From NCBI RefSeq assembly GCF_003028855.1, contig NZ_CP028324.1:4774001-4838000 (forward strand): 64,000 nucleotides of DNA, given 5' to 3'. The notes under the pieces are model-generated. The model made no database searches. It was given only the letters and a program-made list of their open reading frames with translations, and was not told the origin of the DNA. The stretch is from Pseudoduganella armeniaca (lineage in GTDB: Bacteria; Pseudomonadota; Gammaproteobacteria; Burkholderiales; Burkholderiaceae_D). Positions 43,420-53,700 of this stretch are shown here, one piece after another (the first letter of the stretch is position 1; each line of letters begins with the position of its first letter). Both the position numbers and the translations under genes were made by a program.

Positions 43420-44513
43420 GGTTGGTCGATCGGCAGCACGATGGTGGCGATGGCGCCGCCGCCAGGGGCGGCCGTCAATATCACATCGGCACCCGCGCCG
43501 AACAGCGCCTTGACACGCTCGCGCGTGTTGGCCAGTCCCACGTTGGTGCCCTCCTTGCCCGGCCCGGCTTCCGGGCCGCGGCCGTTGTCCGTCACGCTCA
43601 GCACCAGCCGGCCGCCGTCGCGCCGTGCCGCCACCGTGACGTGGCCGCCGGCGATGGTCGGTTCCAGCCCGTGCGCGATGGCGTTTTCCACCAGCGGCTG
43701 CAGCAGCATCGGCGGAATGCGCTGGCCGCGCAGCGCTTCCGGCAGGTCGAACGAATACGTCAGCCGCTCGCCCATGCGCACCGCCATCAGTCCCAGGTAG
43801 GCTTCCTGCAGGGCGAACTCCTGGGCCAGCGTGGTGCTCTCGGCACGCGAGGAACTCAAGGTACCGCGCAGGAACTGGATCAGCTGGTCCAGCATGCGCT
43901 GCGCCCGCGCCGGATCGAGCGCGATCAGGCCCTGCAGGTTGGCCAGGGTATTGAACAGCATGTGCGGCTCGATCTGGGCCTGCAGCAGTTGCAACTGGGC
44001 CTGCAAGGCCTGGCGCTCGACGGCTTCGGCGCGCGCCTTTTCCTGCGCAGCCGCCGCCTGCGCGCGGATCAGCCGGTCGCGGCTGGCGTAGTACAAGCTG
44101 GCGCCACCGGTGGCCAGCAACGTAAACAGCAGCATGCCGCTGGTGCGCGTCGTGCCCAGGGTGTGCAGGTTGCGCAGCTCGATGCCCAGCAGCAGGCCGG
44201 CCAGGCGCGCACCGAGGACCTGCCCTGCCACCACGCCCACGCCGACCAGCGCCGCGAAGGCCAGCCAGTGCGGGCGCCGGTCGCCGCGCCAGGCCCACAG
44301 GCGCGCGCCGTCGATGATGCAGAAGGAGATGGTGCCGATGCAGGCCGAGATCGCCAGGTTCGGGAAGAAACTGCTGCCGTCGCCGAATGCATAGGTGACG
44401 ATCAGCGCGCAAATCAGGATCAGGACAGCCAGGGCGGCCGCATCGAGGCCGAAGCGGCGCCACGGAAAGCGGTGCGGGAGCGCGGCGGCGGCGAGTGTGG
44501 CGGTGTCGGACAT
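43416..44513 (-). CDS. LytS/YehU-type sensor histidine kinase
   Basis: 365-aa membrane kinase. Four hydrophobic segments fill residues ~20-145, without a large sensor domain. The His_kinase (LytS-type) domain follows: phospho-acceptor His in QLQLLQAQIEPHMLFNTLANLQ, and ATP-binding boxes LLQPLVENAIAHGLEP and VTDNGRGPEAGPGKEGTNVGLANTRERV. It heads a two-gene operon with the LytTR regulator. The signal is unknown. The 246 bp to the divergent vWA gene hold no feature I can name. Confidence 0.92.
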   Translation of the reverse strand: MSDTATLAAAALPHRFPWRRFGLDAAALAVLILICALIVTYAFGDGSSFFPNLAISACIGTISFCIIDGARLWAWRGDRRPHWLAFAALVGVGVVAGQVLGARLAGLLLGIELRNLHTLGTTRTSGMLLFTLLATGGASLYYASRDRLIRAQAAAAQEKARAEAVERQALQAQLQLLQAQIEPHMLFNTLANLQGLIALDPARAQRMLDQLIQFLRGTLSSSRAESTTLAQEFALQEAYLGLMAVRMGERLTYSFDLPEALRGQRIPPMLLQPLVENAIAHGLEPTIAGGHVTVAARRDGGRLVLSVTDNGRGPEAGPGKEGTNVGLANTRERVKALFGAGADVILTAAPGGGAIATIVLPIDQP

Positions 44514-44759
44514 GGCTTACCTGGCAAAAAGATAAGGCATTCTCGCGTTCCGCTGGCGTTCTGGCAACGGGGCTGCGACGAAACCGGTCCAGGACGGCGC
44601 CAGGCCATGCCGGCATGGCGCAAACCGCCGCCAGATTGCATCGGCGATATCGCATCCTGTTGCTTCTGCGCAAAAGCCAACGGCGCTTGATCTGGCGCAG
44701 TCAACCGCGCTGGCAGCCGCCTATCATCGATCGGGTCACAGCCCTGTCGAGGTTCGCAA

Positions 44760-46445
44760 ATGAAATCCACCGACTTAGTCCAGCACGCGCTCACGCTGCT
44801 GCGCCAAGCCCACCCGGAACAGGAGCTGCTGCTGGTGCACGCCGCCGAGCTGACCGATCCGGCCAGCGGCATCACGCTGCACGAATTCAGGGTCGTCGCC
44901 GCCGCCGACCCGAACGGTTTATCCTGGTCCCTCGTGCTGGACGCGGACGGCACGCCGCGCGCGCGGCCGCCGGCACTCGACCCGCTGGCGCTGGCGGCGC
45001 AGCCGGTGCGCATGGCCGCCCTGCCCGCGATCACGATCCAGCCGGACAGCAACGTGCTGACCCTGAGCCCCGGCGACACGGTGGCCGAGACGTTGGTCGT
45101 GACGGTGCCGAAGCACGCCGGCGCCGCGCGCGCGGATGTCTACTTCCTGGCCGACACGACGGGCTCGATGGGCCCCGTGCTGGCCGCCGTCCAGGCCGGT
45201 GCCAACAACGTGCTGGCGGCATTGGGAAGCCTTGGCCTGGACCTCGCGTTCGGCGTCGGCAACTACAAGGATTTCGTGGGCGAAGGCGGCGCGCCCTTTA
45301 CGCACCAGCTGGCGCCCACCGGCGTCGCGCCGGACGTGACGGCCGCCATCGGCGCCTGGAGCGCCAGCGGCGGCGGCGACGTGGCCGAGGCCCAGTTCGC
45401 AGCCCTGGGCCAGCTGGCGCAGGCGCCCGGCGGCGGCATCGGCTGGCGCGCCGGCACCCGCCGCATCGTCGTGTGGATCGGCGACGCGCCGGGTCACGAC
45501 CCGATCTGCACGGTGCTGTCCGGCCTCGCCAGCGACATCACCGAGGCGGGCACCAGCGCGGCACTGGCGGCGCAGCAGATCGCCGTGCTGGCCATTTCGA
45601 CGGCGCAGCCTGGCCTGGACGCCGACCCGTTGCCGTATTCCGGCGATTACGCGGCACCGTGCGGCGCCGTCGGCGGCAGCGCGGGCCAGGCCAGCCGCAT
45701 CGCGGCCGCCACCGGCGGCAAGTTCGTCGCCGGTATCGTCCCGGCCACCATCGTCGCCACGATCGTCGACCTCGTCAAGGGTGCCGTCGCGGGCATCGGC
45801 AACGTCAGGCTGGTGCCGTCGGCTGCGGTGGCGCCATTCGTCGCGTCGATCACGCCGGCGGTCGGCTACGGCCCGCTGGCCGGCGAGCGCCAGCACGTGC
45901 TGACGTTCGAGCTGCGTCTGCGCGGCATCGACTGCAAGGCCGAGGCGCAGCACGTCACGGGCACGCTCGACGTGGTGGCGGACGGCGTCGCGGTGGCGGC
46001 CAAGCGCATGGCCATCACCGTGCCGCCATGCCGGCCCAAGGCCGTCAGCTATTCCGTCAAGTTCGTCTGCGGGCTGCAACCGGAAGCGTGCGGCTGCACG
46101 CCCGTGCGGCCTGGCCGCTACGCCACCCAGATCAGCATCCACAACCAGTCGTCCGAAGCCGTCACCGTGCGCAAGCGGCTGATTCCGCTGGTACTGGGTG
46201 GCGCGCCGCTGGGGCGCGAGCCGGGCTTCGGCATCAGCCGCGCCGAGGACAGCATCGAGCTGCCGCCGCACACGGCCACGCTGGACGACTGCGGCCGCAT
46301 CGCCGAGCTGCTGTTCGGCGCGGCCGGCAGCGCGCTGACGATCGGGCTGATGGAAATCACCGTGCCGCGCGACGTCAGCGTCACCGCCATTTACACCACC
46401 GACCGGGCCATCGACGTGATGCCCATCGCCGGCATCCAGGCCTGA
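44760..46445 (+). CDS. vWA-domain protein with FVCG/CGCTPVRPG C-terminal domain
   Basis: 561-aa protein of unknown function. An N-terminal ~130 residues include a beta-rich segment (VLTLSPGDTVAETLVVTVP). A von Willebrand A domain (~133-330) has MIDAS start YFLADTTGSMGPV and WIGDAPGHDPI. After a beta region comes a ~120-residue C-terminal domain: YSVKFVCG...CGCTPVRPGRYATQISIHN...LPPHTATLDDC. That domain recurs at the end of the next protein. There is no signal peptide or membrane helix. It is 12 nt from the next gene, so one operon. Confidence 0.8.
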   Translation: MKSTDLVQHALTLLRQAHPEQELLLVHAAELTDPASGITLHEFRVVAAADPNGLSWSLVLDADGTPRARPPALDPLALAAQPVRMAALPAITIQPDSNVLTLSPGDTVAETLVVTVPKHAGAARADVYFLADTTGSMGPVLAAVQAGANNVLAALGSLGLDLAFGVGNYKDFVGEGGAPFTHQLAPTGVAPDVTAAIGAWSASGGGDVAEAQFAALGQLAQAPGGGIGWRAGTRRIVVWIGDAPGHDPICTVLSGLASDITEAGTSAALAAQQIAVLAISTAQPGLDADPLPYSGDYAAPCGAVGGSAGQASRIAAATGGKFVAGIVPATIVATIVDLVKGAVAGIGNVRLVPSAAVAPFVASITPAVGYGPLAGERQHVLTFELRLRGIDCKAEAQHVTGTLDVVADGVAVAAKRMAITVPPCRPKAVSYSVKFVCGLQPEACGCTPVRPGRYATQISIHNQSSEAVTVRKRLIPLVLGGAPLGREPGFGISRAEDSIELPPHTATLDDCGRIAELLFGAAGSALTIGLMEITVPRDVSVTAIYTTDRAIDVMPIAGIQA

Positions 46446-46457
46446 CAGGAGAGCATC

Positions 46458-49400
46458 ATGTCCCACATCACCGGTATCGTGCAGGTCCTGGGCGCCCCCG
46501 CCGCGATCGGCCCCGACACGGGCGCGCCGCCCACCTCGCCCGGCCTCTGGGAACTGGCGTTCGCCCATCCGCCGGCCCCGGATGGCACCAAGCTCGTCAT
46601 GCTGCACTTCCAGAACGTCAGCCTGCCCGGCACCAACCGCCTGGAAGTGGACCTGGGCTACGACACGGACGTGTTCACGGCGGCGGACGGCGCGGCGTTC
46701 TGGACCCGTCCCGTCAACGTCAACGCCTTCGGCGGCGGCACGATCCCGGTGCGCTACGTCGAGGTGGGTGGCGCCGGCGGCAGCGCGCAGATCGACCGCT
46801 ACGGCCGCGGCGAGCGGCACAACGGCGGGCCGGGTCACCCGTCGTTTTCCAACAGCGATCCGTTCCTGCCCGATCCCGTCTACACGGAGCCCACCTACGA
46901 CCCGTTCTGGTTCTGCAGCCCGCCGCCCAACTGGGAAAACGTACGCTGCATCCCGGCCGCCGACCTGCGCGCGCAGGTCGCCCGCAGCGTCGGGATGATC
47001 GTCTCGATCCACCCGCCCGATGCCTATTCGCCGGTCGAATACGTGTCCACCTGCACCGTGACGCTGGTGGACACGGACAAGGTGATCTCGGCCGGCCACT
47101 GCCACTCGCCGGCCGAGGCGCTGACGAGTTCCGTCACGTTCGACTACGAGACCGACTGCGCCGGCAATCGCCTGGCCGGCTACAACGCCGTGTTCCACAA
47201 GGTGGCGGCGGCGCTGCAGCACCGCTACGACTCGGGCTACGACTACAGCCTGCTGCAACTGAAGACCGCGCCGCCCGGCATCGCGCCGATCCAGCTGCGC
47301 CACGACCTGCCGGCCGTGGGCGAGCAGGTGTTCGGCATCCACCATCCGAACGGCGCGGTGAAGAAGATCTCGCTGCCGCATGCGTCGTTCGCGACCGTGA
47401 CAGCGCGCGACGGCATGGGCGTGCGCGTGCCGACCACCTTCCACGTCAGCGGCGGCAGTTCCGGCTCGGGCCTGTTCGACGCGGCTGGCCGCATCGTCGG
47501 CGTGCTGTCGAACGGCGCGCCCTGCGCCGGTTCGCAGCTGCTGTACTTTCCCACGGCGACGATCCTGACGGAGATCGCGCCGGCACCGCCGCCACCGGTC
47601 ACGCGCGACGTCGTGCTGGTCATCGACCGCTCCGGCAGCATGGACGAGCCGGACGGCCTTGGCCGCCGCAAGATCGACGCGGCCAAGGACGCCGTCTCGC
47701 TGTTCGTGCAGCTGGTGCAGGCCGATACGGGCAACCGCGTGGGCCTGGTCTCGTTCAGCAGCACGGCGGGCGCGCCCACGTTCGCCATCGCCGCCGTCAC
47801 GGGTCCGAACAAGAACGCGCTGATCGGCGGCCCACCCTACGCGGGCGGCGTGGTCGGCAGCCTGGCGCCGGGCGGCGCCACCAGTATCGGTGGCGGGCTG
47901 GATGCGGCGCGGAGCCAGTTCCCGATACCGGGCGCGAACCCGCGCGCGATCCTGCTGCTGACGGACGGCCTGCAGAACCGGGCGCCGTCGATCGAGTCCG
48001 TCGAGCCGGCGCTGGAGGGCATCGCCGTGCACGCGATCGGGCTGGGCGCCGACTCGAACCTGGACAGCACCCTGCTCAGCACCCTGGCGGGCGCGCACGG
48101 CGGCCTGTTCACCCGCGCCAGCGGCGGGCTGGCTTTGCTGAAGTTCTTCTCCCAGGCGTTCGGCAATATCTTCGAAGCGGGCGTGCTGCTCGATCCGGAA
48201 AGCGACCTGCCGGCCAACCAGGATGCGCCGCCGCTGTCGTTCCGGGTCTGCGGCGAGGAAAGGCTGACGGCCGTGGTGGGCTGGGACCGTACCGACACGA
48301 CATTGCTGGTGCGCCTGCGCACGCCGGCTGGCAACGTGGTGCCGATGGGCGCACCCGGCGTGGAGAGCTCGGCGGGCCGCAACTGGGTCTACCTGCGCGT
48401 GCCGCTGCCGCAAGGGGCGGAGCGCGACGGCGTGTGGCAGGTCGAGGTGCTGCGGCCGGACGGTGGCGAGATTCCGCCACCGACGCCGGCGCTGCGCTAC
48501 TTCGTCTCCGTCATCCCGGCCGGCGGTCCGCGCCTGCTGCGCGAGCCCGAGGAATATGAACGCAACCGCATCCGCGCCTATACGGGCGACGACCTGTCGC
48601 CGCTGCTGCGGCTGCGCCAGGCCAACGGCGATTGGCCGCACGAGGTGGCGATGACCTTGACGGTGTCGCGCCCCGATGCCGGCATCGGCAACCTGCTGAG
48701 CGAGCGTGGCCTGGGGCCGGAGCAGGTCGTCAATGGCGACGTGCTGCCGGCACGCCAAGCCACGCTGCGGGCCATCGAGGCGAACGGTCCCGCCATCCGC
48801 TACATCGACGAGCAGTTCGTGCTGAAGGAGGACGCGGCCAACACCCGCGGCGCCTTCGAGGCCGCCGGCTCGCTGGGCATCGCCCTGCCGGACTACCTGC
48901 GCATGGAGGGCAACTATACGTTCCACGCCCGCGCCACCTACGGCGAATGCGATGGCATGCGCGAACTGGTGTGGACGATGCACGTGGACGTCGGCATCGA
49001 CGGCGGCCGCACGCTGGTCAACACGGAGCCGCTGGGTGCGGACGCGGACGGGCGTGACTGCCTGCGCCTGACCTTCACGCCGCGCGACCGCTACGGCAAC
49101 CGTTTCGGCCCGGGCCGCGCGGCGGATATGACGGTGGCGCCCCGTCCCGGCACGGTGCTGACGAGTCCCGTCACGGACCTCGGCAACGGCAGCTACCGGG
49201 TCGACCTGTGCTGGGACCTGGCGGCGGGCGAACCGCCCGGCATCGCGATCGGCCAGCCCGGCCGTCCGCCCGTCGTGGTGGGCACGAGCGAACGGCGCCT
49301 GTACGTATACAGCGTAACGTTCGTCTGCGGCGAACAGCGCGATAACTGCTGCGGCTGCACGCCGGTGCGCCCAGGCAGCTACGGCACCGAGATCAATATC

Positions 49401-49715
49401 CATAATGTGGGCGACACGGCGGCGCCGGTGCTGAAGCGGATCATCCCACTGGTGCTGGCTGGCGCCGTCATCGGCCGCGAGCCGCGGGTGGCGACGGTGA
49501 AGACGGCGGACCTCATCACGCTGCCGCCGCACGCCGCCACGATGGACGACTGCTGCCGGCTGCAGCAAATGCTGCTGGGCGCACCGGTGGATACGGTGGC
49601 GCTGACGACGGGCGTGCTGGAGATTATCAGCACCGTGGAGCTTGCCGTGACGGCGGTCTACACGCGGGAGGATGGGGCCATCGACGTGCGGGCGATCGCG
49701 CCGCGGCGGCTCTAG
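46458..49715 (+). CDS. Trypsin-like serine protease - vWA fusion with the same C-terminal domain
   Basis: 1085-aa multidomain protein. Residues ~175-370 are a chymotrypsin-fold protease with triad His214 (SAGHCHS), Asp262 (SGYDYSLLQL) and Ser335 (SGGSSGSGLFD). A proline linker leads to a vWA domain (~383-560) with full MIDAS DRSGSM at 390-395 and LLLTDG. Beta-rich regions follow (560-950). The C-terminal ~120 residues (YSVTFVCGEQRDNCCGCTPVRPGSYGTEINIHN...) match the end of the upstream protein. No signal peptide is visible, odd for a disulfide-rich trypsin-like protein. The function is unknown. Confidence 0.82.
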   Translation: MSHITGIVQVLGAPAAIGPDTGAPPTSPGLWELAFAHPPAPDGTKLVMLHFQNVSLPGTNRLEVDLGYDTDVFTAADGAAFWTRPVNVNAFGGGTIPVRYVEVGGAGGSAQIDRYGRGERHNGGPGHPSFSNSDPFLPDPVYTEPTYDPFWFCSPPPNWENVRCIPAADLRAQVARSVGMIVSIHPPDAYSPVEYVSTCTVTLVDTDKVISAGHCHSPAEALTSSVTFDYETDCAGNRLAGYNAVFHKVAAALQHRYDSGYDYSLLQLKTAPPGIAPIQLRHDLPAVGEQVFGIHHPNGAVKKISLPHASFATVTARDGMGVRVPTTFHVSGGSSGSGLFDAAGRIVGVLSNGAPCAGSQLLYFPTATILTEIAPAPPPPVTRDVVLVIDRSGSMDEPDGLGRRKIDAAKDAVSLFVQLVQADTGNRVGLVSFSSTAGAPTFAIAAVTGPNKNALIGGPPYAGGVVGSLAPGGATSIGGGLDAARSQFPIPGANPRAILLLTDGLQNRAPSIESVEPALEGIAVHAIGLGADSNLDSTLLSTLAGAHGGLFTRASGGLALLKFFSQAFGNIFEAGVLLDPESDLPANQDAPPLSFRVCGEERLTAVVGWDRTDTTLLVRLRTPAGNVVPMGAPGVESSAGRNWVYLRVPLPQGAERDGVWQVEVLRPDGGEIPPPTPALRYFVSVIPAGGPRLLREPEEYERNRIRAYTGDDLSPLLRLRQANGDWPHEVAMTLTVSRPDAGIGNLLSERGLGPEQVVNGDVLPARQATLRAIEANGPAIRYIDEQFVLKEDAANTRGAFEAAGSLGIALPDYLRMEGNYTFHARATYGECDGMRELVWTMHVDVGIDGGRTLVNTEPLGADADGRDCLRLTFTPRDRYGNRFGPGRAADMTVAPRPGTVLTSPVTDLGNGSYRVDLCWDLAAGEPPGIAIGQPGRPPVVVGTSERRLYVYSVTFVCGEQRDNCCGCTPVRPGSYGTEINIHNVGDTAAPVLKRIIPLVLAGAVIGREPRVATVKTADLITLPPHAATMDDCCRLQQMLLGAPVDTVALTTGVLEIISTVELAVTAVYTREDGAIDVRAIAPRRL

Positions 49716-49722
49716 AGGTGCC

Positions 49723-49776
49723 GGTGACAGGCTCCCATCCACGCGCCTGCCGGCGCGTGGATGGGAGCCTGTCACC
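49723..49776. repeat. REP-like palindrome, 25-bp perfect arms
   Basis: Perfect 25-bp arms (49723-49747 and 49752-49776), outer motif GGTGACAGGC, private stem CTCCCATCCACGCGCC, and a 4-nt loop. It is followed by CCTGTGGTTCTGG, also found at 18172. It lies between the convergent protease and PEP-CTERM genes and could terminate transcription, but no T-run follows. Confidence 0.8.
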
Positions 49777-49821
49777 TGTGGTTCTGGCGGAGCGCTCAAG
49801 CCGCTCCGTCTAACGGAACCT

Positions 49822-50376
49822 TCAGCCTTGGCGCTTGCGACTGGCGAAGCCGACAGCGGCCAGACCCAGGCCCAGCATCAGGTAGGTTGCCGGCTCGGGG
49901 ACGGATGGTGCGATGGACCAGGTGCCCGAGTTGCCATACACAGAGGCCGTTTCCAACGGATTTTTCACAATAGCGATGTCGTGTGCTTCATTCGGACCGA
50001 AGAAAATGAAATTTTCCGAGATCGACTGGACGTTTTGCGTATGGTCGGGGTACTCGACGTCAAAGGCGTCGAAATACCAACCAGTTACATTCTTGCCCGC
50101 GTCAAACGTGAAACGGTTGAACAGGGCATTGCCTGCGGCACTGCTGAACTTCATACCGCCATAGCTGACATCCCAAGACTTGAAGGCATAGGTGTCGTAC
50201 TGCGCCATTGTAGAGTTCTCGAAATCGAACTCGAAGTGAGCAATGATCCGCGAGGGTTCGCTGTTGATCGTATCGAACGTAGCCAAGTTGCCGGTATAAG
50301 TGTAAACAGCGGCTTGTGCGGAGCAAACTGTTACAAGTGCCAGAGTGACTGCGGAGACAGCGGAGCGAAGTTTCAT
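49822..50376 (-). CDS. PEP-CTERM sorting-domain protein
   Basis: 184-aa exported protein. It has a signal peptide (1-22, ending AQA) and a C-terminal exosortase sorting signal: VPEPATYLMLGLGLAAVGFASRKRQ (Pro-Glu-Pro, hydrophobic helix, basic tail). The middle is a low-complexity-free beta-type domain with no family I know. It would be processed by exosortase/EpsH in this genome and released with exopolysaccharide. It has its own promoter region shared with the receptor gene on the right. Confidence 0.9.
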   Translation of the reverse strand: MKLRSAVSAVTLALVTVCSAQAAVYTYTGNLATFDTINSEPSRIIAHFEFDFENSTMAQYDTYAFKSWDVSYGGMKFSSAAGNALFNRFTFDAGKNVTGWYFDAFDVEYPDHTQNVQSISENFIFFGPNEAHDIAIVKNPLETASVYGNSGTWSIAPSVPEPATYLMLGLGLAAVGFASRKRQG

Positions 50377-50520
50377 GACCAGCCTTATTAGGAAATTAGG
50401 AAAACTTGAGTTTATGAAATAACTTTCGTTAACTCAACAACAATCCGGTTTACTGCTGAGTTAGCAGGTTCCCGTAGTAAAAACACCACAATCACTCCAG
50501 CTTCAAACCACTTCGCATTC

Positions 50521-50534
50521 TGATAGCGCTATCA
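50521..50534. promoter_or_regulatory. LacI-type operator 1
   Basis: Perfect palindrome TGATAGCGCTATCA with the central CG typical of LacI-family sites. It lies in the 401-bp gene-free stretch 50377-50777, which otherwise shows only AT-rich promoter-like sequence. Confidence 0.75.
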
Positions 50535-50667
50535 GCAGCTGCACTACGCACTGGGAAGACTGACAGCGCCTCTTGATCTGGCGACCTTCCGCCTGTCAAA
50601 AGTGCTGCTCCGCACCACCGAGAACTTCTTTACAAATCCATACGGTTGTTGAACACTACAGTGATAC

Positions 50668-50681
50668 TGATAGCGCTATCT
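50668..50681. promoter_or_regulatory. LacI-type operator 2
   Basis: TGATAGCGCTATCT, one base from the perfect palindrome of site 1, 147 bp downstream and about 97 bp before the receptor start. Two sites suggest looping or cooperative repression. No LacI gene is in the window. Confidence 0.75.
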
Positions 50682-50777
50682 GCAACACAACAACGATCTC
50701 GCAGCAAGGCGCAGCGCACACCATCGCCGTCATGGCGTCCCACGAGCGGGGCCATGCCACATAAAAATGGAGACATC

Positions 50778-53700
50778 ATGCGTACACCGTTCCACCCCAC
50801 CTTGATCCGCCTCGCCATCGCAGGCGCCTTTGCCCTGCCCGGCTTCGATGCCATGGCACAGCAGGACATGCCTGCGCCCGCCGTGAGCGACACCGACGCC
50901 TCGGCCTCGAGCGCCCAGTCAACCGAGACGCCGCCCGCCGGTGTCGCCGATGCTGCCCAGGCAGCGCGAGCCGCGCCGGCCGTCGTCAGCTCCGGCGCCT
51001 CCGGCGAACCGGAGGGCCCGACCTCAGTCGTGCGCATCTCAGGCTCGCGCATCGTCGCCCGCGGCTTCACGCAGCCGACGCCGACGACCAGCCTCACCAC
51101 GGCCGACCTGGAAAAGGCCGCCAAACCGAACCTGTTCAACACCCTGGCTGAACTGCCCGCACTGCAAGGCAGCACGGGCCGCACCACCAGCACCAACAGC
51201 ACCAGCAGCGGTATCCAGGGCCTGAGCTCCCTCAGCCTGCGCGGCCTCGGCACGATCCGCACCCTGACCCTGCTGGACGGCCAGCGCGTGGTCGGCGCCA
51301 ACGTCACCGGCGTAACGGACGTCAGCCAGTTCCCGCAACTGCTGGTCAAGCGGGTCGACGTGGTGACGGGCGGCGCGTCGGCGTCGTACGGCTCGGACGC
51401 GGTCGGCGGCGTCGTCAACTTCGTCACCGACAAGAAGTTCACCGGCTTCAAAGCCAACGTCCAGGGCGGCATGACCAAGTACAGCGACGACAAGGGCGGC
51501 ACGCTGCAAGCAGCATGGGGCCGCGGCTTCCTGGACGACCGCCTGCACGTGGCCATCAGCGGCGAGTTCACCAAGGAGAACGGCATCGACTCGCCCGGCT
51601 TCGGCGAGGTCGGGCCGAACGGCCGCACCTGGTACAAGAACCCGGCCTATTCGGTGCGCCCGCTGGCGCAGACGACGGACGGCCTGCCGCAGTACCGCGT
51701 GATCGAACACGCGCAGCAGTACCAATACGCCAAATATGGCCTGATCACCAATGGGCCGCTACAGGGCACCGCGTTCGGCCCTGGCGGCGTGCCGTTCCCG
51801 TTCCAGTACGGCTCGAACGGCGTGCCGGACGGCCGTGGCGGCGTGACGGGCTGCATCAACCCGTTCTGCATCGGCGGCGACCTCTCAGGCAGCGTGGGCG
51901 CCGGCACCAACCTGGCGATGAACTTCAAGCGCCAGGTGGCCTACACGCGCCTGTCGTGGGACCTGAATCCGGACAACGAGATCTACTTCACCGCCAATTA
52001 CGCCCAGGTGGCGTCCAACTTCTCGCCCAACCCCGGCGCCGCCAAGAACGGCAACCTGACGATCCAGTGCTCGAACCCGTTCCTGCCCGCCTCCATCGTC
52101 GCCGCCTGCGCGCAGAACGGCATCACCAGCTTCGCCTATGGCACGGCCAACGCCATCTTCCCGGCCAATATCAATGTCCATCCGACCCGCACGCAGCGCC
52201 GCTTCGTGCTGGGCGCGGACGGCAAGCTCGCCCTGCTGGGGCGCGAATGGTCGTACGACGCCTATGTCACGCACGGCGAGAACAAGACCAATATCGACGT
52301 GCACGACATCACCTTGAACGCCCGCTACAACGCCGCCATCGATGCGATGCGCGGGCCGGACGGCCGCATCGTCTGCCGCAACCCGGTCGCGGCGGCGTCG
52401 GGCTGCGTGCCGCTGAATATGATCGGCGATAATCCGATCGACCCGGCCGCCTGGGCCTATATCGCGCCGGCGCAAGGGCCGCGCCAGCGCACCACGCAAA
52501 GCCAGGACGTGGCCAGCTTCAACCTGAACGGCGAGCTGTTCGAAGGCTGGGCCGGCCCCATCGCCCTGGCGACCGGTGCCGAATACCGCCGCGAGAAGTA
52601 CCGCGTGCGCGGCGACGCTTACGGCGCCGGCGTCACGCCCGACTCGCCCAACAACGCCTTCTACCCAGCCGATCCGCTGCTGAACACGACCGTCGGCAAC
52701 AACTGGTACGCGGGGAACTACCACAACGGCGAAGGGTCGTACAACGTGCGCGAAGCCTATGTGGAGCTGAACATCCCGATCCTGAAATCGGCCACCTGGG
52801 GCGAAGCCAACATCAACCTGGCCGACCGCGAGACCAAGTACAGCACCGCCGGCAGCGTGGGCAGCTGGAAGCTGGGCGCCAGCTGGCAGACGCCGATCGA
52901 CGGCCTGCGCCTGCGCGGCGTCACGTCGAAGGACGTGCGCGCGCCCAATCTGTCGGAATTGTTTGCCGCGCCGGTCGTCGTCAACAACGTCGTGCAGTAC
53001 CAGGGCAACACGATTTCCGTGCAGGAGCGCACCGTCGGCAATACGGCGCTGCGGCCCGAGATCGCGCGCAACAATTCGTTTGGCATCGTGCTGAACCAGC
53101 CAAAATGGGCACCCGGCTTTTCCATCTCGGCCGACTACTTCGACATCAAGGTGCGCGGCGTGATCTCGGCGCTGACGATCCAGCAGGAAGTCGACCTGTG
53201 CGTGGCGGGCAACCAGGAGATCTGCGCGGCGATGGTGCTGAACAGCCCGGGCAACAACTATGTCACGCTGCAGAACTTCAACCTGGCTTCGCTGCACACC
53301 AAGGGCGTCGACATCGAGACCGCCTATCGCACCAACCTGGACAAGTTCGGCCTGCCGGGCCGCTTCACGCTGCGCGCGCTGGGCACGCGCATGCTGCATT
53401 ACATCACCGACTCCGGCGTCGTCGGCACGATTCCGGTGGACGGCGCCGGCTCGAACATCGGCAACACGCCGAAGTGGAAGGTGCTGGCGCAGCAGACCTG
53501 GGAGCACGACAAGCTGTCGCTGTCGCTGACCGAGCGCTGGATCAGCGACGGCACCTACCGCAACGACTTCATCGAATGCCAGGCCAACTGCCCCGTCTCG
53601 ACCTTGATCCATCCGACCATTTACGACAACCGGATGAAGGGCGCCACCTACCTGGACATCGGCGGCAGCTGGAACTTCAGCAAGCAGCTGCAGGCCTACT

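Noticed and set aside
49723..49776. The 25-bp hairpin as an intrinsic terminator
   Set aside because: No T-run follows on either strand and its edge motif ties it to the REP-like family.
44919..49799. A 1626-codon open frame on the minus strand opposite the vWA genes
   Set aside because: It is the antisense shadow of two well-supported genes; its translation is rich in Arg, His and Gln with no domain, as expected from GC-rich codon bias.
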